Positions 35,601 to 48,614 of a DNA stretch of 64,000 nt are shown piece after piece; position 1 is the stretch's first letter, and each line of letters opens with the position of its first letter. The notes beneath the pieces are model-generated. The model was given only the letters and a program-made list of their open reading frames with translations, was not told where the DNA came from and did not search any database. The translations under genes were made by a program, and so were the position numbers. The DNA comes from Primula veris. Lineage: Eukaryota; Streptophyta; Magnoliopsida; Ericales; Primulaceae. The DNA is taken from the NCBI GenBank assembly GCA_963682055.1, contig OY821742.1, positions 4,797,816-4,861,815 on the forward strand, read 5' to 3'.

Positions 35601-38600
35601 CTACAAAAATGATAATTGCCAAAATATCGGTGTACAAAAGTGATTGTAAAAACTCGAGATTTTTTGTTAATGTAGACGGAGATTAGTATATCAAACCTAC
35701 AGAATGATAGGTTGCTGTAGTGTATAAAATTGAATTTTCTTATAAGTGTAGAAAGTAATAATAGAACAACATAATTTCTAAATTTTACTTTTGCTAGGGA
35801 TTTCTAAGGTCTCATGGTAACTGCAATTAACTATACTAAAAGCTTTTTTCATGCTTAACTGTACTATTTTCCTTCGCTTTAGGTACTTTTGAAGGGCTCA
35901 TCTCGCGACGAACTGAAAAAGGTGAAGCGTGTTGTTCAGTTTGCAGTTTTTGCAGCGTACCATTTATCTCTTGAAACTTCTTTCCTTGCTGACGAAGGTG
36001 CTACCCTTCCTAATTCGATAATAATTAAGCCTTCAATTTCATCAGAAGATGATTTAGTAAATCAAAAATTGGCACCCAAGCATGTTCAGAATGCCTTAAC
36101 TTCTCCGCCAGAGTGTCAATTGGGATGCAATGATATAGGAGATGTTGCCCTTCAGCAGCAGCAGCAAGATTTGTCAGGTGATGCGCATGAGAAGGAATCG
36201 AGAGAGAGAGAGACCCTGACAGCAAGAGATGAGCACCCGAGCTTACTTGTTTCATTCTCTAGCCGGTGCGTGCTAAATGGAACGGTATGCGAGCGCTCAA
36301 GACTAATTCGGATTACATTCTATGGTTGTTTTGACAAGCCACTGGGCAGATATTTACAAGATGATTTGTTTCATCAGGTAATAATATGCATTCAGATTTT
36401 TTTGTTGGGAATACCATTCAGTTTTGTACATCAACCAATATACCTGTACTTAATATTTCAATTTTTATAGACTAGTGGCTAAATTGTGAAATTTAAATAT
36501 ATGGTGAACTGATTGTTAAAAGCTGACAAGTTGATATAAAAAAAGACGGAGTAAACTTTATTCCTTTTTATTTTTCCATCTATAGCGAGAGCCTCTTAGA
36601 AAGAAACGTATTCAAAATTTCTCATGAACTTGTTTATCCTAGAGATCAAGCTGCGAATCATGTAAAGAGCCAGCTTCGGCACATGTATACTGCTTTAGCC
36701 ACCAAAAGGGGAATTTGACGATAAGTGTGAGAAGTCTTCCTTCTTCGGTAGAAAAACTACCTGGGGAGAAAGATGGCAAGATATGGATGTGGTATCGGTG
36801 TCTCAAGTGTCCACGCGGTGTAGATGGAGTCCCACCGCCGGGTAGGCTCATGCTGATGTCAGATGCCGCTTGGGGACTTTCATTTGGCAAGTTTTTGGAA
36901 CTCAGTTTCTTAAACAACACCACAGCTAATCGTGTTGCAACTTGTGGTCATTCCCTCCAAAAAGACTGCCTCCGCTACTACGGGTACACCCTACAAAACG
37001 ACTTTGTGTATTATTATTAATTTTAAAGGAGATTTTAGGGTTTCACTAGATCAACCCAGTGGTACTCCAACCCACAATCTCCTAAAACAACATTTCTTTC
37101 TCGGTCAAGAGTTGCTTGTCTTGAATAAAATATCACTTTAGTATGCAAACGTACCGAGTTTTCACAATCATTGCACCTTCTAAATTCCACAATTTAGATG
37201 CCATCCTTCGCAAAATCAAACGATTATGACACTAGGTTTAGAATTTTAACTCAGTAGCTTTTTGATTATGTACTAGCTGTCCGATCATGCTTCTTTTGCT
37301 GTACTGAACAACAATCTACCCTGAGTGGAATAAGTAGTATCTCGTGTTACAAATTAGACTTTTAAGCACTTTACGTATTATGAAAATTGATGTGCTGATT
37401 CTGAAAATTTGTGAAGATTGATGTTTCAACTGCATTTTTTGATAGGTTGGTCATTGGTTTACTAATTGTTTTGTTCTGTTTACATTGATGTCTAAATTGT
37501 GATATTTTTGTCGTATAGTCCTTGATTGGTGCACAGAAGTGATATTCCATGTTGTCTTGTGACGAGGTTATTTATCGATATTGATACCTGAATTGTATTT
37601 CGATATATTTCGATATTGTGTCTATAGGTTTGGAAGTGTGGTTGCATTCTTTCGGTATTCCCCTATTGACATCCTCTCTGTCAATCTGCCCCCATCAGTG
37701 CTTGATTTCAGTAGCTGTCTTCAGCAAGAGTGGGTCATAAAAGAAGCTGCAAAGGTGCTGTACTGATACTGTTTTTGTAAAAGCTTAGATAAACTTGAAC
37801 TGTTCAAATTCTAAAAGTCAAAATCATTTGCATCTTTTCTTTCTCTCTTCCTCAGATTTTAGGAGAAACAGAGGCTCTATATGCGGATTTATTTGCTGTA
37901 CTTGACAGCATTGATTTGAGAAGTAAGCCGTCTGAAGGTGATGTGTGTGAGCTACATGATCACATTATGAATTTGAAAGACGAGCTTGTTAAAGAGAGTT
38001 GTGATTACAAGGTAATTACATTTCTGATATCAGTATTTTTTTCATTCGGGTTTGATGTTTAGTAATTTTAATGCTGCTTGTTTTCTAATAAGCTCTCTTT
38101 CTATGTTTTTTAATATCAGGATTTGCTTCAAAATTCGTCAGATATTCTTGAGCTTAACCAATTGAGACGTTCCCTTGTCATTGGTTCTCATGTTTGGGAA
38201 CGTCGGTTTTATTCCTTGGATTCACTTGTCAAAACAAGGAGAAGCTTTGGTTCAAAATCCACCGACAATCTTGTAGCTAGTACAGAAATGAATGAATTAA
38301 ATAGTCGCTCTTTTTCCCACAGTAACTCGTTATTCTCATGCCATGATTACTGTCTTGAAGATTTAGAGTCCGATCTATCAGATAAAATAGACTCCGCATG
38401 GACTGGTACAGATTTTATTAACAATAATCTGGACATCAGTTTCCCTCATTTTACTCCCACTATAAAGCAAAAGAAAAATCCAGCTTTTGGGAGGCTGCAG
38501 TCACCAGCAAGAGTTTATTCTTTTGATTCAGCATTGAGATTACAAGATAGAATAAAAAAAGGTGATCCAATTTCGTATGTGCAAAGATCTTACTCCCAAA

Positions 38601-41165
38601 TTTCACCAAGAAAAGCTTATAAGTTGAATATTGAACCCTCGTTTGTATCTTCCGCATCATCTGTTTTGCCTGAAGGAGTTTTTTTCCCACAAATTGGCCC
38701 AAGTGATTTGGTTATTGCGGTGTATGACAATGAGCCCACTAGTATCATCTCATACGCCCTTAGTACAAAAGAGTACCAGAACTGGACTAATGATATGCCT
38801 AGTGGAAATGAAAGGGCATCACACTCTTTTGGTTCCCTAGACTTGGAAGACTATATTCATTATGGAAGTTACGGATCATCATCAGTAAACTCCCTTTTTG
38901 TCGAACCGAATAAAAATTCTCCTCACATTAGAATTGAATTTGAAGACGAGTGTGGTGGGGAAACGGTGAAGTTTTCTAGTACTTGTTATTTCGCAAAGGA
39001 GTTTGAGGCTCTTAGAAAGAAATGGTGTCCAAATCAACTGGATTTCATACGTTCCTTGAGTCGGTGCAAAGGATGGAGTGCCCAAGGGGGAAAGAGCAAT
39101 GTGTACTTTGCAAAGTCATTAGATGATAGATTTATAATTAAACAAGTTCAAAAAACCGAATTGGAATCTTTCCAGGAGTTTGCACCTGACTATTTCAAGT
39201 ATATGAATGAATCCCTCAGCACAAGTGGCCCAACATCCCTTGCTAAGATTCTTGGTATTTATCAGGTCTGTGTTCTTAGTTTCCGCTTACTTTTTGTTTT
39301 GTTTTTGTTTAACAAAAGAAAGCTAGACGTATAAAGAATTAGATCGTGCATCTAACAAAAGAAAGAAAATGATTGAAGGTCGTCCTTGCAAAGGAACAAG
39401 GCATATTTCGAGCAGAAATAAGTAATTGATTGGAAGATAGAAAGAAGAGACAGAAAAGACACAAGTAGAATATATTTGGACAGTGTTTTGAGTTTATAAA
39501 GTTAAGGCATGATTGGTGATAGGGTTTGATCTCGATCACCTTTCTCTAAATCATACTTTATTTGCATACATACTTTCTCCAGTGTTGGGTGTTTTTTTTA
39601 TAATCATAAATCAAATTTGTATATAAAATTACTCCATAATGCTAACTCTGTAATACGAATTACTTTAATTGGCTCATGGGAAATGAAAACACTCGAAGCA
39701 CATTTCACAATTTTGAGATTATCATGGCCACATCATTATGTTTCTACAAATTTATGTGTGTGGTAGTTCCTTACATTTCTTTTCCCCCTAAGGGCTGAAG
39801 TTCTGTATCTGCTTTAAATTTAAGTTCAAACATTTATTTTTGAAATTTGGTGACTATGGCAGGTGACTGTAAAACACTTCAAAGGTAGTAAGGATATGAA
39901 AATTGATGTAATGGTCATGGAAAATATTTTTTTCGGAAGAAGTATATCGAGGATTTACGATCTTAAGGGCTCCGTACGATCTCGTTATAATGCAGATCCA
40001 TCTGGGATTGATCAAGTGCTGCTGGATATGAATTTTTTGGAAACAATGCGTACAAAACCAATGTTTCTTGGTAGCAAGGCAAAAAGAAGCCTAGAACGGG
40101 CTGTTTGGAACGATACATCTTTTTTAGCGGTAAGTTTACCACCAATCTTTCTACAAAATCAGTTCATTTGGAAAACTGAAATTTTCATTTTAAAATAATA
40201 GATTTATAGAATATATAAGTGTCAGTTTCAGAATCAAACGTGCAGATATTAATTTCTGTAACTTGTAACGAGGATCAATATCAAGAAAGCAACGGTAGTT
40301 CTACTTGTTAGGTATTATCTAAAATAATACTCCAAGAAAGAAGCTTTACTATCAAATTGGATTTGCACCTTCACATTACTCTCAGTAGACAATCTATGGA
40401 AGAAGAGGGGGAAAAAACATCAAGAACCAAGTAGTTTGGGCCGAAAGCCTATATAATGACAAATTTATATCCATTTTGTAACAATGACTCATAGTTCTAA
40501 TATTTACAAATCTCAACAACCCGTTATGGCACGATGCTATGCTATATAAATTTGTGCTTGATGTGGTGCTAGATTTGATGGTTAAATTTCCTTTGTTTGC
40601 ACGACTAAACGAGAAAAGCTCCATTTAAAAAGTTCCTTTAAAGTATTTAATTCGATGTGATAAGAAAGCCAGTTAGACACCGTGCTAGAAGGGTATGTTA
40701 AAGAACAAGATATCAGGACAGTGTTTTACATTGTTGATCCTTAGTTTGGTTAGCGTTTTTAAAGCTTTTACGAGATAAAAGAGTATGGAAGGCAAAAATG
40801 ATATTGATTATTGTCTGTAGTCCACTATTTAGTTTGATGTTTTTTCCCAGTTGATCAGTGGTTGCATTTGATGCTTATTTGTTATTTTCCCATCATTTTT
40901 TGTTTTCGTTTTCCAGTCTGTTGATGTGATGGACTACTCGTTGCTGGTGGGGGTGGATCACGAGAAAAATGAGCTCGTCTTAGGCATCATTGATTATATG
41001 CGACAATATACATGGGACAAGCATTTGGAGACTTGGGTAAAAGCATCTCTCGTAGGTCCCAAATCTGCTTCCCCGACTATTATTTCTCCCAAACAATATA
41101 AGAAACGTTTTCGAAAAGCAATGACAACTTACTTCCTCACAGTTCCTGATCAATGGTCATCGTAA
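32699..41165 (+). CDS. FAB1C: 1-phosphatidylinositol-3-phosphate 5-kinase, FAB1C/D type
   Basis: Makes PI(3,5)P2 from PI3P on endosomal and vacuolar membranes (PIKfyve/Fab1 family). Coding exons: 32699-33003, 33672-34265, 34482-34635, 34729-35079, 35883-36377, 36643-36983, 37628-37754, 37856-38011, 38120-39265, 39863-40129 and 40917-41165. All join in frame to give 1,394 residues. The N-terminus (SSSFFDLIDKAKSWI) matches the FAB1C/D subtype; there is no FYVE finger, only two CxxC pairs. The Cpn60/TCP1-like domain lies at about 285-530 (RTMLFFEGCPRRLGCT-type end), then a cysteine-rich region at about 634-760 (SSCESCKEP, WGLSFGKFLELSF). The kinase is C-terminal: GGKSNVYFAKS at about 1164, IYDLKGS at about 1254, MDYSLLVG at about 1317 and the activation segment DKHLETWVKAS to SPKQYKKRF. 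The ATG at 32699 is the first in frame. FAB1C versus FAB1D cannot be decided by eye. Confidence 0.95.
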
Positions 41166-44100
41166 TACCCTAATCGTTGTTGAGCAGATCCGTATACTGA
41201 TCTATACAAAAGAAATACTGGGTGAATGTGGATCCCACTGCAACCTTACAAATTTGTGATAGGATTTGTATATGAAGTTTTTATATAGCATTGCTGCATT
41301 TTTAATTCCGAATACTGAAAGAGATATTCTCATTGCCAAGACATGGATCTATTTTTTTAAAATTGCCCATTGAAAGTGCTTATACAGAAATAGGGAACTA
41401 AAGCCAAGATCATTCACATGAGGCTAGCTATTTATCAAACTTATGTATAATTTGTTGATTTGGACTCAATATCACACTCTCACCAGGCTAGCTAGCATAT
41501 AGGTATAATTAGTTTGAGCTATCTTGGCTAGTTTTATATCACTAATGGTGAATGCTATGTATAACTAAGTAATCATATTTAATTCATTTATTCAAACTGG
41601 CTCTTAATTACAGTGAAGTTCAATTATATACAAATTGCTCACCTCCAAAAATTAGTATTTATAGGATTCAATATTTGTTAATCTTATCCCGCCTTAATTT
41701 TGATACAACCAAACGAAGCCATTAAGTATTTTGTATTTAGGGTAAACCCAAAATTAAGCGGCAGCAAGCTAAGTAAGAGAACTTGAAACAAATAATTACA
41801 AAAAAACTATTGATAGTTTAAAAAAACTATACATGTGTTTATGATTAGAAGTGTTTTTTTTTTTTTTTTTTTAAAATTGAGTTTGTGTTGTTAAATACTT
41901 TTGTTTAATATTTCACAACAATTTATACATCTACGCGTTACACCACGTATAGCGTGGACACGAATGCGCTAGTATTTATAGATTCGCACTGTATGTATAT
42001 GCTTTATAAAAAAATACAATTGTTTACCAAGGTCTAGTTAGAGAATTGGTGTACTATTTTAAAAAATACTGTAACTAAGTAGAGTACTGTGCAAGTATCT
42101 ATCGTTTCATTGATCTTTAATACTGGTAAAATATAAACTTGCCATATCTAATTATAACATTAGTTAGAGGGAAACAGTCACGTTTATAATGTTGTTTTAA
42201 TTTTATTAACATTTAGTAGATATTTTATTTTAACAATTAAAGTTATTTGGGAATATATATTTGGTCGCTATTAAAGTTTAAACTTCTGAAAAAATGTAAG
42301 TATTTAATATAAAGGGAAAAGTGCCTATTTTATGAAGATATGAAAGGTCTAGCTAGAGTGTGTCTATAAAGGAAACTAATCGGATCTGGCTATACTAAAA
42401 ATATACAACAGCGAGTGTAGGCGATGGCAATTCTCCCAAACCCGATCCGAATGTAAATTGCATTTTTACCAGGCCCGCATTTCCTACCCGTTTTTTCCTT
42501 TATATTTTTTATTCAACAATTCACATTGCTATAAAATTTGGAAAAATATATGTTTAAATTAGGGGTGTAAATGGTCCGGATTTTAACGGATTAATCTCAA
42601 TAGTAATCCAATACATTAAGAACGGATTGAGGTTTTTTTAATCCGAACCAAACCATTTATGTTTCCAATCCAAATCAACGGATCGGTTTGGTTTGGTGCG
42701 GATTTCGGATTCTTCAGTTTGGATCGGATTCGGATTTATAAAATGACACAACACAACTTCAAATCAAAAAACGATAAAACAATTCGTAAACAAAAAGAAA
42801 AATAAACATTACACATCCAAATGTCGACAAAATTTATAAATCCATGATTTTTATAGTTTTTTTAATTATTTATATTTGGTAGCATACATTATGATATTTT
42901 AATATGGCATAAGACATGTAGGTTTATTTATTTTTGTTGGATCGGATTTGATACGGATCGGATTGGTTTGGTTTGGTTTGGATTACCACTAAAGAATCCT
43001 AAACCAATACAAGATTGAGTTTTTTTTAATCATAAACCAAACCGTTTAATGAAAAATCCGAACCAATATAAACCAAACCAGCGGATTGGTTTGGATTTAA
43101 GGATTGAAAGATTTTACTTACATCCCTGGTTTAAATACCATACAACATTACAATGAAGATATAAAAGAATATTTGTATAATAATATGACAATATTCAAAC
43201 TTAAAGAGGTTAGTTTTTTATAAATCGCAAGATCACAGGAGAATAAGGATTTGATAATGAAGCTTTTATATATATAGATAGCACGGTCTTTCAAACAAAG
43301 AAAAAGAATAGTATCGGTAAATAATATTTATGACATTTAGATAAACTAGCAAACTACATCCACGTAATGCGTGTATGATCGAGTAAACCCGATGTAACAC
43401 TTTAACTAAACAATACAAATACTTATCAATAAATCTAAAAAAATCTAAATGTTTATAAAGAAAAAAATTATTATACATCAAATAACTAACCGTATGAGTG
43501 TAGAGATAAATACATGTTGAAGGAGTAATTTGAGACAGTTTCAATATGAGGTTATACATGGGGCTATTTCACTGCAGTTACAATTTTGAATTTGAAAAAG
43601 TGCACATATAGTTACTTATTTAAGCACAAATTGGATTTATTTATAATTGCTATTAAGTCAAAAGGTTTTTTGAAAATAATTGTTTCAAGTTTTCATAAGT
43701 TTCTTCGTATAAATAATAGTATGATAGGTTTTTCATCGTATAATGATTTTTATAGTAGAGAGAGATAATATAATATAAAGAGATAAGGTAGAAAAGATAA
43801 TAAATAATAATAAAAATAAATAAGGTAGATAAGTTTTGCCATTCACCATATATACGAGTAACATAATTTATAGGATAAATTAACAAAACATATTATTTTT
43901 TATAATAAAGCTCCTGTAGTTTTAAGTTAGGTATAACATAAATTTTGAGCTCATATAATTTGTCATCTACCACGATTATCTACTTGTAATATGCAAAGAA
44001 AGCAAAGTGAGTTGATATAAATGATAAATTGACATGCACAAGCTTCAAAATACTAGTTTATTTTTACCTCGTTAAAATTTACGGTATTTATTCTTTTAGC

Positions 44101-44583
44101 ATAGCACTTGCAAAAACACTCTAGCTATCTTTTCGTCTCTGAAAAGTTAAAACATTGATCAGGTTAATAGAGTACTCAACAATTAAGAGTAAAGGCGTAA
44201 TTTAATTTGAGTACCGTCACCAGTTATTAAGTTGTGCGAGTAGATAGCCTCGTAGAATCGATTTCACGAGGATACCTAAATACAATACATAAACAAGTAT
44301 CATAACACCAACTAATTCCCCCAAATAAAGACTTAGCAATCGTTTAAGATTTATATTCTGTAACTAAAAGATGAACACATGCGCATAGACTCTTAGGTAC
44401 GAAGTTTAGATCATATGTTTATGAATCATATATTTATTTATTGCATGTCAGTTTGTCACAGATTCACAGCTACATCATTAATCATTTTCGTTCACATGAA
44501 CAAAATGCATCATTAACTTTATCATGTATGCATTTTGATCTGTTGTATCAAAATAATTGTTTTAAAGTAAAATTATCTCATCA
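41166..44583. other. Intergenic region between FAB1 and sulfotransferase genes
   Basis: Holds the FAB1 3' UTR (roughly to 41300), a 21-base T run near 41850-41870, a hAT-like element at 42560-43128 and otherwise unique AT-rich DNA. ORFs at 43.2-43.9 kb are AT-driven and resemble nothing known. The sulfotransferase promoter must lie near 44.4-44.58 kb, but no clear TATA box was chosen. Confidence 0.5.
42560..43128. mobile_element. hAT-like element with GGTTTGGTTTGG words
   Basis: 569 bp flanked by the perfect 8-bp duplication GTTTAAAT (42552-42559 and 43129-43136). Ends are TAGGGGTGTAAAT and, reversed, CAGGGATGTAAGT. The subterminal regions are crowded with short words such as ATCCGAACC, GGTTTGG and GGATCGGA in both orientations, a pattern expected of transposase binding sites. 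No ORF for a transposase; non-autonomous. Confidence 0.85.
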
Positions 44584-46673
44584 ATGGCCTCTATAGCTGA
44601 GGAGGAGACTGCAGGTAGCTTCTTGGATGGTTTGCCAAGAGTCGAAAGGGGAACTCAACCGCCTCTACTCCAATACAAGGGTTTCTGGTTTTTCCGTAGG
44701 CATTTAGAATCTATCATTTACACGGAAACTCAATATAATCCCCTCCCAACAGATGTACTAATAGCTTCTTTCCCGAAAAGTGGTACTACTTGGCTAAAAG
44801 CTATCGCTTTCGAAATATTGCACGTTAACGCCTCAAATGACCTACTTGAAACACATAACCCTCACCAACTCATCCCTTTCCTCGAAACAGAAATCTCAAA
44901 ATGCAAAGGTGATACTGAGATTCCCTCTACGAGGATTTTTAGTACCCATATCCCATACTCAATGTTGTCCAATAAGGTGAAAGACAGCTCCTCGGGGTGT
45001 AAGATCATTTATGTTTCTCGGAACCCAGCGGATATCATCGTCTCTGGATGGAAATTTTTCTGTAAGACGATCAAGTGCCAGTTAACATTGCAAGAATATT
45101 TCGATGACTTTCTTAATGGTGCGTTTTAAATTAGAAGTACTGAATATATAGTATAGATCTTGATGTTTTATTTCAGATCTCGATATTTATTTTGCACTAA
45201 TGTTCATATATAATTTAAATATCTTTCTGGGTATTTCCTTTTCCACGTATATCTGAATCCAGTTTAAGATCACACCTATTAGTTACGAAATCGCACCTAT
45301 TGTGACTTTAATTTTTTAAATACTTGGTCAAAAAATCGCATCTATTAGTTACGAACTGTAACTAATAGTGTGATCTTCTGTAGAATATGTATGGTGCGTT
45401 CTTTCCCAGTATGTTTTCTAATCAAGTGCAATACCGTACCTACGAGTTATAAACCGTAACTCGTAGATACGAGTTTGACCATGATTGACTTTTTTTTTTT
45501 AGTTTTTTCCAAACAAATTAAAAAAAACTGTAAAATTATAAAATTGGTTGTAAAAGTTCGAAAAATTTCATTTTACATTTTTCTAGCTATTTTTTTTTAT
45601 ATATTTTTTGACTTTCTTTTGACCTTTTTATGAATAAAATAGAAATTGTTTAAAAAATAATCATAACTTATAAAACTGAGTTTAAAATTACAACATGGTT
45701 TTTAAAATAAATAAAGTAAGAATATTCAGTTTTTGGTATATTTTTACTTTGAATGTTTTTTTACAATTTTTTTAAAAAAAATAAAAAACTTTAAAAAATC
45801 TATACATATATTAGATAATGAGTTTTATAAATTCTTAAAATGGGTATTAAAAATTAAAAGTCAGTTTTATAATTTATAATTATTTTTTTATCGATTTTCC
45901 TTTTCCAGTTTCTCACAAAAAAACATAAAAGAATGTTTAAAAAATCCCAAAAACCTAATTTCTTACATGTTCATGTATTTGACCTAATATATGCACTTTT
46001 AGAGTATCACCTGCAAATGCTCTTATATGTGGAATATATCCAGTCAAACCGAACAATTACAATATGATATCTATTATGAAATTATAAAAGATCTGCATAT
46101 ATATTTTCATCTGATCACAATATGATAATGGTGTATAGTGCACTGGTAAAGTAAGCATAGTATGAGAAGAGAGAGATGGCAGGTTTTTTTTTTTTTTTTC
46201 GTAGAGTTATTATGCATGCAAAAGAATCTGACTTTATTTGTTATATATTTCCAACAGGTCTTACAACTTGTGGTCCTCTTTTCGAGCATGTTTCAGAGTA
46301 CTGGGAGGAAAGGCAGAAAGAAAACGTGCTTTTCATCACTTACGAAGGGTTGAAGAAATGCCCAAACAAAAACGTTGAGAAGATTGCAAAGTTTATAGGG
46401 TGCTCATTGAGTGATAGTGAGATTGAGCAAGTGGTAAGGAAGACTAGCTTTGAGCACTTGAGTAAATTGGCTATCAACACAAATGAAGAAAATAAGTTTT
46501 TTGTCGCAGAGCAGCTGCAATTTTCATATAGTTCATTTTTCCGAAATGGAAATGTGGGAGATGGTAAAAGTTGTTTAACCCCTGAGATGATGGAAAGGCT
46601 CAACGCTATTGCATATCAGAAGTGGGAAGGTTCTGGTTTGGAATTGAAACTGCTTGATGTCGATGAGGCATAA
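44584..46673 (+). CDS. Cytosolic PAPS-dependent sulfotransferase (plant SOT family)
   Basis: Transfers sulfate from PAPS to a small hydroxylated acceptor such as a flavonoid, steroid or hormone; the substrate cannot be told. Two exons, 44584-45118 and 46258-46673, join in phase 1 (AATG|GT...CAG|GT) to give 316 residues, a usual length. The 5'-phosphosulfate loop is FPKSGTTWLKA (63-73), the catalytic His is His122 in STHIPY, and the 3'-phosphate site is YVSRNPADIIVSGW (143-156). Near the C-terminus the usual RKGxxGDWKN reads RNGNVGDGKS (274-283): Trp is replaced by Gly and the final Asn by Ser. Plant SOT genes are mostly intronless, so the 1.1-kb intron is notable. The frame is intact, so the gene may still be active, possibly with weaker PAPS binding. 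Confidence 0.92.
45119..46257 (+). other. Sulfotransferase intron with inverted repeat
   Basis: AT-rich intron. AAGATCACACCTATTAGTTACG near 45266-45287 is answered by its inverted form, GTAACTAATAGTGTGATCTT near 45357-45376, so about 110 bases can form a foldback. The related segment AATCGCA(C/T)CTATTAGTTACG also occurs in direct orientation. The rest is T-rich with no gene signal. Confidence 0.55.
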
Positions 46674-47169
46674 ACTATTGAATTTCCGGCACGTATTCTA
46701 CTGTTGGTTACAGAAAGAATTGTTGCACCAAACATTTTAAGTCTTGCTCAAGAACGCGATGAGTGTACTTGTTAAGCTTGTTTTGTTTTGGTCATGTGCC
46801 AACATATGGTATTAACAGACTCAATAAACGTGTTACGATGACACTGGTTTTTGTTTTTATTTGCTACTGTAATTTTGAATGATGATGTACTATTCAGGAT
46901 ATATACTACGTATACCTTCTCTCAGATTGTATCTTTCTGTTAGACTGTCTCGTTTGTGGAGAACTAAAACCATTTCAAATAATACGTATAACTATACAAG
47001 TATAACCCATTGAACTACCATTTGTACTCAAATTAATAATTATTCTCAAGTATCTCAACTGTTTATTCGTTACTGTGTCAGCCTTTTTGATGCAGCTGGG
47101 TTGTGCTTGTCCATTAAACATCAAGATCATGTATAAACCCGAGCCTTTTGCTTATAAAACATGCAGCCA
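46674..47169. other. Sulfotransferase 3' UTR and flank
   Basis: Unique AT-rich sequence. AATAAA-like signals (for example CAATAAAC near 46823) could serve as the polyadenylation signal of the sulfotransferase gene. Nothing else seen. Confidence 0.4.
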
Positions 47170-47174
47170 TATTG

Positions 47175-47845
47175 TGTTGGTGATTTTAGTATCATCAATG
47201 TATTTTAGTAGTAATGTGATTTATTATAGGCCGATGCAATAATGCGTTAAACTCGGAAACGAGTTAGGGAAGTGCGGAGTGCACGCTCGTCGAGCCAACG
47301 TATAATTGAATATGAATAATTGAAACGGGGTTTCAAGGGGCAGAGCCCCTGGCGGGGTCCAAGGGGCGAGAGCCCCTGGCTGGGGTCCCGCTGCCAGGAC
47401 AGCGGGCGGGGTGCGGGGCAGCGTCCCGAGCGAAAATTTTTCCGAACAGTTGCTTCCTTTCCGGAAAATTTTGAATAGTTGGACCCTTTCCCAACAGTTG
47501 CTTCCTTTCCGGAACAGTTGCTTCCTTTCCGGAAAATTTTGAATAGTTGGACCCTTTCCCAACAGTTGCTTCCTTTCCGGAACAGTTGCTTGCTTTCAGT
47601 TTCGGTTATTGATCTCCTATATAAGAAGTCATTTGGCCTCGGTTTTGTTTACAGAAACATATAAGAAAATTCTCTCTACATTCCTAATCTATTCTCCTTG
47701 CCAGAAACAGATTGTTCTTCAAGAATTATCCCCACAAAGATTTCGTGAACCCAGGCAATAATAGGGTCGAAATACTTTGTTCGGAAAGTGTACGAACACG
47801 ATTCTTCGAAGTTATTCAGGATTATCATACCCTAAATCTCTAACA
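47175..47845 (+). mobile_element. Solo LTR of an LTR retrotransposon
   Basis: 671 bp beginning TGTTGG and ending CTAACA, flanked by the 5-bp duplication TATTG (47170-47174 and 47846-47850). It contains the GC-rich repeat GGGGCAGAGCCCCTGG typical of certain plant LTRs, a TATA box (TATATAAG, 47618-47625) and a transcript-like CT-rich leader. No primer-binding site follows the right end, so the internal region and second LTR were lost, presumably by recombination between LTRs. Orientation is inferred from the TATA box. Confidence 0.85.
47453..47588. repeat. 68-bp tandem duplication inside the solo LTR
   Basis: The unit starting CTTCCTTTCCGGAAAATTTT (47453) repeats at 47521 with almost no change, upstream of the LTR TATA box. 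Within each unit the word CAGTTGCTTCCTTTCCGGAA itself recurs. This is the U3 enhancer-like region. Confidence 0.8.
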
Positions 47846-48108
47846 TATTGTGGAGGCGATAACGGGTGCATGGAACCTTTGCTCAAAGAAAGTCACAATC
47901 TTTTTGATACTGCCACTTCTGCTGGTTCAATGATCATCCATCAAGACTTTTGCTGATCACAATCTTTAAAAGAATTCGATATTACAACAGACATGTTACG
48001 ATTACCAATAATAATGATGGACAACTAATTTCTTATCGGAGTATTTGTTTCGGCACCAATAGTAGCACGTCTCCTCCATGAGACACTGGGAGACTTTGCG
48101 CCTATGAG

Positions 48109-48614
48109 AAAAAAAATACATTTAGTACACTCAATTAGCAGACGTTAACAAAAAAAAAGTATCAAACTATCACCATTAACAATTTAAGTACGAATCTTTT
48201 TTCTTTTTTAATAAACAGAACTTTCCGGTCAAATAGGTCTTAAAACTATGTCACATGCCATCACACGAGTACAATAAAGGTTATTATACTTTTTCCTTTT
48301 ATTTTCCCCCTCCAAAAAAACAGAATAAGTAGAAATAGACAACAAATTGTACATTTAAAATTGTTCACAAGAAAGGACATAAAAAGTAAAATAATATTTA
48401 ATTTGGTCGTGTGATGGCGTGTGACACGATTTTGAGATCAATTTGGCCGAAAAGTTCTTTTTTTGAAAGAAGAACGAAATTAAGTACTTAAATTGTTAAT
48501 GCTGATATTTTGATATCTTTTTGGTTTACGTATGGTAATTGTGTGTGCTAATTGTTTTTTTCTTCCGGCAATATGTATGTCGGATTTTAGTTGAGGTTAG
48601 TAAATGTATTTTTT
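48109..48614. mobile_element. Long-arm foldback element, AAAAATA-ended family
   Basis: The outer ends AAAAAAATACATTTAGTACA and, reversed, CAAAAAATACATTTACTAAC match. The inner arms also pair: TTTAAGTAC against GTACTTAAA, AACTTTCCGGTCAAAT against ATTTGGCCGAAAAGTT, and GCCATCACACG against CGTGTGATGGC. Related ends occur at 51143. Structure suggests a Mutator-like MITE; no target duplication is resolved. Confidence 0.55.
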
